Assembly: GCA_020073545.1 (NCBI GenBank)
Contig: JAIQEZ010000042.1
Location: 1 to 35,850, forward strand
From: Terriglobia bacterium
Lineage (GTDB): Bacteria > Acidobacteriota > Terriglobia > UBA7540
Length of the DNA: 35,850 bases
Reading direction: 5' to 3'
The notes under the pieces: model-generated
What the model saw: only the letters and a program-made list of their open reading frames with translations
Told to the model about the DNA's origin: nothing
Databases searched by the model: none
Position numbers and translations under genes: made by a program
Part shown: positions 16,846 through 24,021 of the stretch, piece by piece
How positions within the stretch are numbered: the stretch's first letter is position 1
Layout of the letters: each line of letters starts with the position of its first letter

Positions 16846-17709
16846 ATGGCGGAAACACAGCCTGGAAGTTTCGAGCGCGCGCTTTTGGGGCGCACGGGTC
16901 GGGAGGTAGGACGGCTCGGGATCAGTGCCAGTTATGGAGTGCCGGGAGAAGCCGTCGAGCGGGCCTTCGAGCGCGGCGTGAACTACATCTATTGGGGCAG
17001 CAGCCGGACCGACTCGTTCGGCGCTGCACTCAAGCGCCTGCGACCGCAACGCGACCGTTTCGTGCTGGTCATCCAATCGTACATGCGGGTTGCGCGACTA
17101 TTGGGTTGGAGCCTGGAGCGTGCCCTGCGGGCTTTGAACTTCGATCATGCTGACATCCTGCTGCTCGGGATGTGGAACAAGCCGGTGCCGCCAAGAATCC
17201 TCGACGCGGCGCGGCGGCTCAAGGAGCGGGGCTTGGCGCGATTCCTGGCGGTTTCGACACACAAGCGTACGCTGGTGCCTCAGCTTGCGGCCGGGCGCGA
17301 CTTCGACGTCGTCCATTTCCGCTACAACGCTGCGCATCCAGGCGCCGAAAAGGACATCTTTCCGCACCTGCCGGGCGCGAATCGGCCTGCCCTGCTTGCG
17401 CAGGCAAGCGGCGCAGGCAGGCCCGGATTGGTGTCGTTTACCGCTACGAGTTGGGGGCAACTGCTCGGCAAGGCGTCGCTCCAGGGATTCTTCAACGGCG
17501 GGCATCGGCTTCCCAAGAACGAGCCCGCGCCGACGGCCACCGACTGCTATCGCTACGTCCTGACCCGGCCCGAGGTGGACGTGTGTATGACCGGCTCGGC
17601 GGATGCGGCGCAAATGGAACAGGCGCTCGAAGCCCTGCGGCTCGGTCCGATGACCGAAGACGAACTGGCCTGGATGCGGCGCGTGGGCCGGGCGGTGGCA
17701 GGGAAATAA
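16846..17709 (+). CDS. aldo/keto-reductase-fold protein lacking the canonical catalytic residues
   Basis: A 287-residue protein that begins like an aldo/keto reductase (LLGRTGREVGRLGIS) and follows the barrel order of the family: GVNYIYWGS at strand 2, DILLLGMWN at the usual LLHxxD position, LKERGLARFLAVSTHKR, FDVVHFRYNAAHPGAE, and a C-terminal DVCMTGSADAAQMEQALEAL. The catalytic Asp-Tyr-Lys-His tetrad is not evident: Asp/Tyr of the GVNFFDTA(x)xYG motif becomes YIYWGS, and the His of LLH is Gly. It may be a non-catalytic or differently acting homologue. The ATG at 16846 follows GGGGG(CAGGA); an ATG at 16834 is possible. A palindromic insert lies within the coding frame (17384-17423). Confidence 0.72.
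   Translation: MAETQPGSFERALLGRTGREVGRLGISASYGVPGEAVERAFERGVNYIYWGSSRTDSFGAALKRLRPQRDRFVLVIQSYMRVARLLGWSLERALRALNFDHADILLLGMWNKPVPPRILDAARRLKERGLARFLAVSTHKRTLVPQLAAGRDFDVVHFRYNAAHPGAEKDIFPHLPGANRPALLAQASGAGRPGLVSFTATSWGQLLGKASLQGFFNGGHRLPKNEPAPTATDCYRYVLTRPEVDVCMTGSADAAQMEQALEALRLGPMTEDELAWMRRVGRAVAGK
17384..17423. repeat. 40-base palindromic element inside the aldo/keto-reductase-fold gene
   Basis: Outer arms GGCCTGCC (17384-17391) and GGCAGGCC (17416-17423) are perfect reverse complements; inner arms GCTTGC (17394-17399) and GCAAGC (17404-17409) close a GCAG loop. It stays in frame and encodes about 13 residues rich in Ala, Gly and Pro. This resembles an in-frame repeat insertion. Confidence 0.45.
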
Positions 17710-18049
17710 GCCCAAGAGCATGACTGCGTCCTGCGCCGATCGCCACGGCGCGACCTCTCCCTCCGTCTTCGCCGGGCTCGCAGTGATGTGCGCATTGACC
17801 CTCATCACGCTCCGCAGGGGCGCCCGGCCAGGGGTTCCCCGCGCCAAGCAAGTGGCTGCGGTAGTGGGCTTGAGCCGCCCCGCCGATTTGCCTCCCGCTC
17901 TGCGGGATCAGCAGGACATCCCCGAATCGTTTTTCAACATCCTGCCAAGTTGGTCCCTGCGGTCGGCCAGATCCTCATGGTAGGTTAGGCTTTGCACGGC
18001 ATGCTTGAGGGGTCCAGCATGACTGATCCCTTGTCCGGGTGGAAAGACT
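17710..18049. other. non-coding intergenic region
   Basis: A 340-base gap before the metallopeptidase. I see no convincing gene, RNA or strong promoter. Composition shifts here from GC-rich DNA to the somewhat more AT-containing peptidase gene. Confidence 0.35.
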
Positions 18050-19402
18050 ATGAGACTGTCTCCAAAACTTCATATCACTGCAGCGCTCTTGACAGCGTTC
18101 ATCGTAACGAGCGGAAACGCTGAAGAGAGAGCTCCTTTCCACTTACGCCTGCAGGTTCGAGTCGACCCCGCCTCACACAAACTCGAAGCTCAGGCAAAGA
18201 TTCAGCACCCTCCTTCGTCCCGATTCTATTTGCACAAAGGCTTGTCTATCCGTCAAGTGACGGCGGATGGAAAGCCCGTTTCATTCCACTCCGATCCTTC
18301 TGCGGCGCCCTTGCCTTATTCACCATCATCCGCGGTGGTGGTGGACGCCCAGGGCACTCAGCTCTTGGAGCTCAAATATGGCGGAGAAATCAGCGAGGTC
18401 ATCGGCGGAGTCAATATGATTACTCCGGACCTGGTCGAACTGGCCCTTTATTCGGCTTGGTTCCCGATGTTCGCGGGGACTAGAGAGTTTACATTTGAGC
18501 TTGAGGCGAACCTTCCCAAAGGATTGCTCACGATAACGAACGGCCAGCAGAAAGCGTCGCGGGAACAGGAGGGGCGCTCGATTACCGTTTGGACCTCCTA
18601 TGGCCCAGGAATGGACATTGTACTGCTAGCCTCTCCTCTCTTGCATCGGCTTGCAGGTGAACCTAAGGGCACTCAGGTTGACGTGTATTCCTATTGGCTG
18701 CCCGAGCAACTGCTGAAATCCAAAATTGAAGGACTGGCAGCGGGAATGCAGCGGCTCTCGAGGCTGTATGGACCACCACGGGTGAAAGGAGTACTCCGGT
18801 TGGTCTACTCACCCCGCAGCGGCTGGGGCTATTCCCGGCTCCCACTCATCGTCGTTTCCGAAGAGCGCGCCCAGCAGGTGCTGAGCCGAGACAACGGCGA
18901 GGCCAGGGACTTTCGTGACAATTGCCACGAGATGGCCCATTTCTGGTGGGGCATCGCAGATCCCAGTACCCCGGACGATTGGATCAACGAGGGGCTGGCT
19001 GAGTTTACCGCTTTCCGCCTCACGGAAGAGCGCTATGGAAAAGCCTTCGCTGATATGCGCATTGCAGAGTATCGGCAGAATGCCAGTAGTGGTAAGACCT
19101 CCAGTTCCATCGCAGAAACGGAAGGCACCTCCCCTGACCGGGAGGTCAACCGGTACGACAAGGCCACGTTGATGTTTTTGGAAGCGCGGCGTCGGTTTGG
19201 GGAAGAGCCGCTCGACAAGTTCCTCAAGGCGCTTTACACCCGCTATGCTGGAACAGGCGAAGCCGCGACAGCCCTCTTTCTGGAGGAAGTGGGAAGGCAA
19301 ATGGGAAAGGAGGCCCAGACTTTTTTCCGCGAGGAACTCTACGACAGACCACCCATGGGCTCCGGCGACAAGTCGGCGGCTGTCCCACGCCGCCAAAGTT
19401 GA
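18050..19402 (+). CDS. secreted M1-like (gluzincin) metallopeptidase
   Basis: A 450-residue exported protein. Residues 1-24 are a signal peptide (hydrophobic ITAALLTAFIVTS, cleavage near GNA-EE). The middle is beta-rich like the N-terminal domain of M1 aminopeptidases, and the zinc site HEMAH is at residues 293-297, with the third ligand Glu314 in NEGLAEF. The spacing between HEMAH and that Glu is 16 residues rather than the 18 usual in M1. A normal GxMEN exopeptidase motif is not seen (GWGYSRLPLIVVSE occupies the position), so aminopeptidase activity is uncertain. The C-terminal ~100 residues are helical, as in other M1-like proteins. Base composition is slightly lower in GC than in neighbours, and it borders an accessory region. 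Confidence 0.78.
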   Translation: MRLSPKLHITAALLTAFIVTSGNAEERAPFHLRLQVRVDPASHKLEAQAKIQHPPSSRFYLHKGLSIRQVTADGKPVSFHSDPSAAPLPYSPSSAVVVDAQGTQLLELKYGGEISEVIGGVNMITPDLVELALYSAWFPMFAGTREFTFELEANLPKGLLTITNGQQKASREQEGRSITVWTSYGPGMDIVLLASPLLHRLAGEPKGTQVDVYSYWLPEQLLKSKIEGLAAGMQRLSRLYGPPRVKGVLRLVYSPRSGWGYSRLPLIVVSEERAQQVLSRDNGEARDFRDNCHEMAHFWWGIADPSTPDDWINEGLAEFTAFRLTEERYGKAFADMRIAEYRQNASSGKTSSSIAETEGTSPDREVNRYDKATLMFLEARRRFGEEPLDKFLKALYTRYAGTGEAATALFLEEVGRQMGKEAQTFFREELYDRPPMGSGDKSAAVPRRQS

Positions 19403-19820
19403 CACCCAGAACCAGGAGCGGGCACGCGCCATTTTTGCCGCGCATGTCCTGTGTGCACGCGACGTCTGAGCACGGGGAATTGAGTGCCTTTTCGGGAGGT
19501 CCCGGTACTCGAGTCGGAAACGCCGGACATGAGCGCATGCACCGCGACATGTAAGTCGTGCGGTTTCATTGTGTTAAATGAGTGAGCACAAGACGCTAAG
19601 AAAGGGCGTTCATTTCTTAGGGTTGTTCATTTATAGTGAACAGCGCCAAGAAGTGAACGCAATAGCGGTCGCGTTTCAGTCTCCAAGTTCGACGATTATC
19701 GGGACCCTCTCGAGAACCTTGACCGGAGGGTCGTGACCCGGAAAGGCCGAAGTCGGAATCCGTAACGCAGCAAGGGCCGTGTTCTAACCCTGGCGGTTTG
19801 AGGCAATCTAACGCAGGGTC
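19403..19820. other. non-coding stretch between the metallopeptidase and the hsdS remnant
   Basis: No gene is supported here. It is relatively AT-rich around 19560-19660 and carries the nested inverted repeat described separately. It looks like scar DNA between older chromosomal genes and the arsenic island. Confidence 0.35.
19606..19660. repeat. nested inverted repeat
   Basis: Outer arms GCGTTCATTTCTT (19606-19618) and AAGAAGTGAACGC (19648-19660) pair with 12 of 13 matches, the exception being a G-T pair tolerated in RNA. Inner arms TGTTCA (19624-19629) and TGAACA (19637-19642) form a second hairpin in the loop. GTTCA recurs four times in both orientations. It could be a recombination site end, an operator or an RNA structure. 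Confidence 0.5.
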
Positions 19821-20372
19821 TTAGCCGCCCGACGCGAGCAGTTCCCCCACTTGTTCCTCGACCACCGCGACCAGTCCGTTCTCCTCTTCATCAGCTTACC
19901 TCCTCAGGGCGTTGGCACGCTCGACTTGATCGGCAATCTCTCCTTCGATGTCGGGAGCGAGCCTGGCCGCGGGAAAGTCGCCCAGGCCATTGGGGTCGCT
20001 CTCAGGCCCCTCGGTACCGAAGGCCCATCGGACCACGAGCGGGCGCCCGAACATCGGGTGGCCAAGAGCCATTTGAATGTAGCCGGGTGCGACACGCTCG
20101 GAACCGTCGGGCGGGACTATCCGAAGCAGATGTTTCGACAGAATCTTGTTTTCGTGCCACTCGTCTGCACGGACGACTCTGCCGCTAAGGCCATATATCT
20201 GTCCCGAGCATGCCATTAAGAGCCCGCCCGCTTTGACGTAGTATGCGTCGGCATCCTTGGACCTACGAAGCGCGTCAACGGGTATGCGCCGCGCGGGCGC
20301 AGAGCCGCTCTACCCAAAACATACACGGCGGCCGTCCCTTCCTCCCCTAAAACGGCACAGCAGAGACGGCGC
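19821..20372 (-). pseudogene. type I restriction-modification specificity subunit (HsdS)-like remnant
   Basis: Read on the minus strand from 20372, one frame gives an HsdS-like C-terminal target-recognition half: AYYVKAGGLLMACSGQIYGL, then HLLRIVPPD, APGYIQMALGHPMFGRPLV, and the coiled-coil entry IADQVERANALRR. A TAA interrupts this frame after NALRR; translation beyond it continues sensibly (ADEEENGLVAVVEEQ) to the next stop at 19821. Another in-frame stop (20373-20375) blocks the upstream side and no conserved N-terminal half is seen. No hsdM or hsdR lies in the window. This is therefore a decayed, orphan specificity gene. The family call rests on recalled motif patterns and is moderate. 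Confidence 0.5.
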
Positions 20373-20489
20373 TACAGGAGCGTGGGCCGGGAACCGCCCT
20401 CGGGGGTCTCACTCATCAGGCCACGTGCTCTGCGGGGGGTGTCCCGAAACACTGTCCTCCGCATGCATCTGCGGAACCTTTGGAAGGAC

Positions 20490-20518
20490 TTGACACGCCG
20501 GCCGTTTATATGCATAAT
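20490..20518 (+). promoter_or_regulatory. promoter of the arsenic operon
   Basis: TTGACA (20490-20495) and CATAAT (20513-20518) are 17 bases apart, almost the sigma-70 consensus. The arsR ATG is only 17 bases beyond the -10, giving a very short leader. A partial dyad (TGCATAATAGCGCA, 20511-20524) covers the -10 region and is a plausible ArsR operator, which would give autorepression. Confidence 0.65.
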
Positions 20519-20535
20519 AGCGCATGTGAGCTACT

Positions 20536-20946
20536 ATGGATGCGCAGGTTGAGCTTTTTCAGGCCCTCGGCGATGCCACGCGTTTGCGGTTGGTGAACCT
20601 GCTGACGCAGACCGGCGAGATTTGTGTTTGCGAACTGGTAGACGCGCTCGAGCTTCCACAGTACAACGTCTCGCGGCACCTGCAAATTCTCCTCAAGGCG
20701 GGTTGGCTGGAAGACCGCAAGGTGGGGAAGTGGGTTTACTACCGCGTGGCGCGGGATCTGAAACCCTATCACCGTTCCTTGCTGCGGGCTGTCGATCAAC
20801 TGCGCGAAGAGCGCGAGGACTTTCGCCGGGACGAGCAGCGAGCCAGCCGCCGCCTGAAGTTGCGCCGCGGCGGCGTGTGCTGCGTAGGGCTCGTTTCCAT
20901 CAGCGAGGGTGGGCACACCGCCCAGCGGCCGGGTACCGCAGGGTGA
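20536..20946 (+). CDS. arsR: ArsR/SmtB-family arsenic-responsive repressor
   Basis: A 136-residue winged-helix repressor expected to release its operator when it binds As(III). The metalloid site C30-V-C32 lies in the ICVCEL motif at the start of the recognition region, matching the CVC site of ArsR. The DNA-recognition helix is LPQYNVSRHLQILLKAGWL and the wing is DRKVGKWVYYRV. A C-terminal extension contains a vicinal Cys pair in RRGGVCCVGL that may provide a further ligand. It heads the arsenic island directly behind a near-consensus promoter with a possible overlapping operator; arsM follows 71 bases downstream. Confidence 0.92.
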   Translation: MDAQVELFQALGDATRLRLVNLLTQTGEICVCELVDALELPQYNVSRHLQILLKAGWLEDRKVGKWVYYRVARDLKPYHRSLLRAVDQLREEREDFRRDEQRASRRLKLRRGGVCCVGLVSISEGGHTAQRPGTAG

Positions 20947-21017
20947 TGCCGGGCGAGCGATGCCTGGCCTCATACCGACGGTGCGTGGCGGAAATCATTC
21001 TGAAAGGAAAAAAGACA

Positions 21018-21794
21018 ATGCCACAAGAACCACAGGGAACGGATTCCGAGACGATCAAGAAAGCTGTAGAGAGACATTACGCGGCCATCGCGCGGGGGGA
21101 AATCAAGAGTTGTTGCGACACGGCGAAGGCGGCGCCGGAGAACCTTTACAACATCGCCACCCAAACGCCCGGTTACAACGCCCAAGAACGGGCGGCACTG
21201 CCCGCGGGCGCGGACCTGGGACTGGGCTGCGGCGACCCGACGGCGGACGCGGACTTGGCGCCCGGCCAGACGGTGCTCGACCTCGGAAGCGGGGCCGGCG
21301 TGGACTGCTTCCTGGCGGCGCGTCGCGTCGGTCCAATGGGCCAGGTCATCGGTGTGGACATGACCGACGCCATGCTCGAAAAGGCGCGTGCCAATGCCGA
21401 GCGCGGCGGTTTTACGAACGTCGAGTTCCGCAAGGGCGAAATCGAAAACCTCCCCGTGGAATCGGGCACGGTGGACCGCATCATCTCGAACTGCGTCATC
21501 AATCTGGCGCCGAACAAGGCTCGGGTCTTTGCGGAAGCCTTTCGCGTGCTGAAGCCGGGAGGCCAGATCTCGGTTTCCGACATCGTTTCCTTCGGCGACG
21601 TGCCCGCCTCGATCCGCACGGACCTCGAACAATGGGCGGGCTGCGTGGCGGGAGCTCTCGACCGGGAGGAATATCTCCGGGTGATACGCCGCGCGGGTTT
21701 CAGTTCGGTGAGCGTCCTCAAGGATGTGGCTTACGACTACCTGCGCGGACGGGACTACGGCTTCGCCAGCGTTACGGTACGCGCGGTGAAATGA
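21018..21794 (+). CDS. arsM: arsenite S-adenosylmethionine methyltransferase
   Basis: A 258-residue enzyme that methylates As(III) stepwise to mono-, di- and trimethyl forms, which can leave the cell as gas or be exported. The SAM motif VLDLGSGAGVDC begins at residue 86. The three arsenic-binding cysteines of the family are all present: Cys71 in GLGCGDP, Cys159 in SNCVINL, and Cys209 in WAGCVAG; a vicinal pair Cys32-Cys33 lies near the N-terminus. The ATG at 21018 follows AAAGGA (21003-21008). The frame is open far upstream but overlaps arsR there. Same transcription unit as arsR. Confidence 0.93.
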   Translation: MPQEPQGTDSETIKKAVERHYAAIARGEIKSCCDTAKAAPENLYNIATQTPGYNAQERAALPAGADLGLGCGDPTADADLAPGQTVLDLGSGAGVDCFLAARRVGPMGQVIGVDMTDAMLEKARANAERGGFTNVEFRKGEIENLPVESGTVDRIISNCVINLAPNKARVFAEAFRVLKPGGQISVSDIVSFGDVPASIRTDLEQWAGCVAGALDREEYLRVIRRAGFSSVSVLKDVAYDYLRGRDYGFASVTVRAVK

Positions 21795-21801
21795 GGGGAA
21801 T

Positions 21802-21819
21802 CCAAGCCTGACGGCTTGG
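21802..21819. terminator. 7-bp hairpin after arsM
   Basis: CCAAGCC (21802-21808) and GGCTTGG (21813-21819) enclose TGAC, seven bases after the arsM stop. No T-run follows, so it may attenuate rather than terminate transcription into the lipoyl-protein block. Confidence 0.4.
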
Positions 21820-21956
21820 CCTCCCGGAAAGTACGCCCGTGACCAGGGGGCAGGCTCGTGGGAAGTTGAAGTATTCGGTCCGGCTGGGGGCTGGCTGGCA
21901 CAAAGCCAACTACCTCCCCAGGGAGGGACGTTAGTCATTCTGCCTTGGAGTCATCC

Positions 21957-22406
21957 ATGCGAGGAGACATTTTGAAGATAACCGTCGACAAGTTCACCTT
22001 CCTGGTTCCGGCGGGTTTGTTTTATAGCGAAGCGGGCGTTTGGGTGAAACTCGAAGGCAACCGTGCACGACTGGGCTTGACTGACTTTGCCCAGCAGTCC
22101 AGTGGGGATGCCGCCTTCGCCAATGTGAAGCCGGTCGGTACAAGCCTCCAATTGGGCGACGAGTTCGCAGACATCGAGACGGTGAAGGTCAATGTCAGCT
22201 TCCCTTCTCCGCTGAGAGGGACGATCGCAGAGGTGAATTCCTCCCTGGCAGAAGCGGCCGAGGTTCTTAACCAAGACCCTTACGGCACGGGCTGGGTGGC
22301 AGTGGTGGAACTCAGCGATTGGGAGAGCGACCGTGTCCACCTGCTCGATGCGCAGGCGTACCTTGCGCTCGTCAAAAACCAGGCCGAAGCGGAGATGAAG
22401 AAATGA
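21957..22406 (+). CDS. GcvH-like lipoyl-domain carrier protein
   Basis: A 149-residue protein with the hammerhead lipoyl fold of glycine-cleavage H protein: GVWVKLEGNRARLGLTDFAQ near the N-terminus, then IETVKVNVSFPSPLRG, in which Lys77 occupies the lipoylated lysine position, and NQDPYGTGWVAVVEL near the end, as in GcvH. No glycine-cleavage genes are nearby. H-like proteins outside glycine cleavage serve as carriers in other redox systems. Lipoate is a dithiol with high affinity for As(III), so a carrier or buffer role in arsenic metabolism is possible (inference). ATG 21957 has GGAG 6 bases before it; TTG 21972 with GAGGAG is an alternative. It overlaps the next gene by ATGA. Confidence 0.75.
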   Translation: MRGDILKITVDKFTFLVPAGLFYSEAGVWVKLEGNRARLGLTDFAQQSSGDAAFANVKPVGTSLQLGDEFADIETVKVNVSFPSPLRGTIAEVNSSLAEAAEVLNQDPYGTGWVAVVELSDWESDRVHLLDAQAYLALVKNQAEAEMKK

Positions 22407-22813
22407 GAGAGAAGGTTCTGATTATTCCGTGTAGCGGGATCGGGAAGAGTCTTGGTTCGGTGGCAAGAGAAGCTTCCTATATGGTGACGGAGGAGTTATG
22501 TCGCGATAGGACGCGATTAATGCCCCTTGCTTTATTAGTGTTGGGCGACAAGGAGACGCGGACCGAGCTTTCCAGCGCGGAGGTCATTACGATTGACGGC
22601 TGCGTGAAGGCATGTGCCGCCAAAGTAGTTGAAGGGACGGGAGGCACGGTAGCGCATGGCCTGCAGGTTCTGGATGTGTGCCGCCGGCATCCCAAGTTGA
22701 AGCCTTCCGGCATCTCCGAACTCAACGAAAGCGGTCACGAACTGGCCCACGCCTTAGCCGAGGAGGTAAAGGAACTGGTGGAAGACATGACGGGAGGGTT
22801 GAGCAATGCCTGA
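22403..22813 (+). CDS. DGC-motif putative zinc-binding protein, first copy
   Basis: A 136-residue protein of the DGC domain family (named for a conserved Asp-Gly-Cys). Cysteines likely to bind metal are Cys10 in IIPCSG, Cys67 in IDGC (65-67), Cys71 in the following VKAC, and Cys93 in LDVCRRHP. No signal peptide or membrane segment. The family has no firmly established biochemistry; zinc binding is the usual prediction. It overlaps the GcvH-like gene (ATGA, 22403-22406) and the second DGC gene (8 bases), so the three are translationally coupled. Clustered cysteines next to arsenic genes suggest metalloid or thiol handling, which is inference. Confidence 0.78.
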   Translation: MREKVLIIPCSGIGKSLGSVAREASYMVTEELCRDRTRLMPLALLVLGDKETRTELSSAEVITIDGCVKACAAKVVEGTGGTVAHGLQVLDVCRRHPKLKPSGISELNESGHELAHALAEEVKELVEDMTGGLSNA

Positions 22814-23528
22814 GCTTCCCACGAAAAAGGTTGGCCTAATCGCTTGCTCGGGGGAAGAGATTCCGGAGGGCACCGTGACCCGGCTGGCAGTACGAAAGGT
22901 GCTGGAATCGTTGCGCCCGCTGCATACAGTAACGATCTGCCTGCCGTTATTCCTCGCCGGCGGCGAAGGTGACCGTGCCTTCGCCCGTTTCCACCCGACC
23001 ATCGCCATTGACGGTTGCGAAAAACGATGCGCCGCTCGCGGCACGGAAATGTTCAGCGGCAAGCCAGCGGTCAGTATCGTTGTTAGCGATTCAGTGTCTG
23101 CAGAGTCTGCTGGACTGGGAACCGCACGCCGATTAAGCGAGAAAGGCATGCATGTGGTAGGCGATGTTGCCGATCAAATTGCACGGCACGTGGACCACCT
23201 GCTGGACCTCAAGTGGGATCGCCGAAGCGGCGGGCCGGTCGACGGTTCCACGCCTCAAGAAGAATCCAAACCTCGACAGGCCGCCTGCTCATGTGGCTCT
23301 GGAATTCCCTCACAGGTTCTGCGCGTCGCGGGGCGGGAGGTCACGCTCATTGCGCTCCCCCTCATTTTTGCCCAGTTTCGCGAGGCGGGAAAGCTTCCAA
23401 GCGACTCTACGAAGGCCCAATTGATCGAGGCGGTCAGAATCTACAATCTGATCCCGGATGATGAAGAGTCCGCTTACGCGCGGGCGGTTACGGAGGAATA
23501 CGCCGCATTCTGCCGTGGGGGAAATTGA
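22806..23528 (+). CDS. DGC-motif putative zinc-binding protein, second copy with C-terminal extension
   Basis: A 240-residue paralogue-like protein. The N-terminal half repeats the DGC pattern: Cys14 in IACSGEEIPEGTVTRLAVR, Cys45 in ICLPLFLAGGE, D69-G70-C71, and Cys75. A linker rich in Pro, Gln and charged residues leads to a CSCGSG pair near residue 155 and an ~80-residue helical C-terminal domain of unknown function (LPLIFAQFREAGKLP... TEEYAAFCR). The two DGC proteins share layout but are not close copies, so they may form a heteromer. It overlaps its neighbours on both sides, including a TGATG junction with the OsmC-like gene. Confidence 0.75.
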   Translation: MPELPTKKVGLIACSGEEIPEGTVTRLAVRKVLESLRPLHTVTICLPLFLAGGEGDRAFARFHPTIAIDGCEKRCAARGTEMFSGKPAVSIVVSDSVSAESAGLGTARRLSEKGMHVVGDVADQIARHVDHLLDLKWDRRSGGPVDGSTPQEESKPRQAACSCGSGIPSQVLRVAGREVTLIALPLIFAQFREAGKLPSDSTKAQLIEAVRIYNLIPDDEESAYARAVTEEYAAFCRGGN

Positions 23529-23980
23529 TGTCGCGAACTGCCACGTATCACACGAGGGTTAGCTGGAAAGGGGAACACTGGGGGCATATTCAGATGGGCA
23601 ATGGGCCGGAGATGGATTTTTCGGCCCCGCCCGACGTGCAGGGGCACTCCGGTGTGTTAACCCCTGAAGATGCCTTCGTCGCCGCCGTCAACACCTGCGT
23701 CATGATGATGTTCATCTGGGCTGTCGAGCGGTTCAAGCTGGACCTGGTCTCGTACGATTGCAGCGCTGAGGGCACGAAACTCATGGAGCTGGATCGCACG
23801 GAAATCTTTACCTTGGTTGTGCTTCGTCCCAGAATTGTCATTCGCGCGAAGGACGAGATGAGACCCGCTGTCGAGAAGCGCACGCGGCGGGCGCTGGAAT
23901 CGGCGCAGAAGTACAGCCTGGTTGCCAATTCCGTCAAATCAGAGATCCGGGTCGATCCGGTAGTCGAGATAGTCTCATGA
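23528..23980 (+). CDS. OsmC/Ohr-like family protein
   Basis: A 150-residue OsmC-fold protein. Family traits: N-terminal strands YHTRVSWKGEHWGHI, the GVLTPEDAFVAAVNTC helix with the first active-site Cys, and the C-terminal ALESAQKYSLVANSVK helix. OsmC and Ohr enzymes use two cysteines to reduce organic hydroperoxides. Here the second position, usually KCxxSNS-like, is Ser (KYSLVANS), so classic two-Cys peroxidase chemistry is not expected unless Cys in YDCSAEG substitutes. A ligand-binding or one-Cys role is possible. Start ATG at 23528 overlaps the upstream stop by one base, indicating translational coupling to the DGC pair. Confidence 0.82.
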   Translation: MSRTATYHTRVSWKGEHWGHIQMGNGPEMDFSAPPDVQGHSGVLTPEDAFVAAVNTCVMMMFIWAVERFKLDLVSYDCSAEGTKLMELDRTEIFTLVVLRPRIVIRAKDEMRPAVEKRTRRALESAQKYSLVANSVKSEIRVDPVVEIVS

Positions 23981-24021
23981 AGACAGTGGCTATGCTCGCA
24001 TGCCTCAACATGGAGGTCTGA

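Noticed and set aside
19851-20219. 122-codon plus-strand open frame
   Set aside because: Antisense to the HsdS-like remnant, which has the recognisable pattern.
20970-21938. 322-codon minus-strand open frame
   Set aside because: Antisense to arsM, a GC-rich shadow without motifs.
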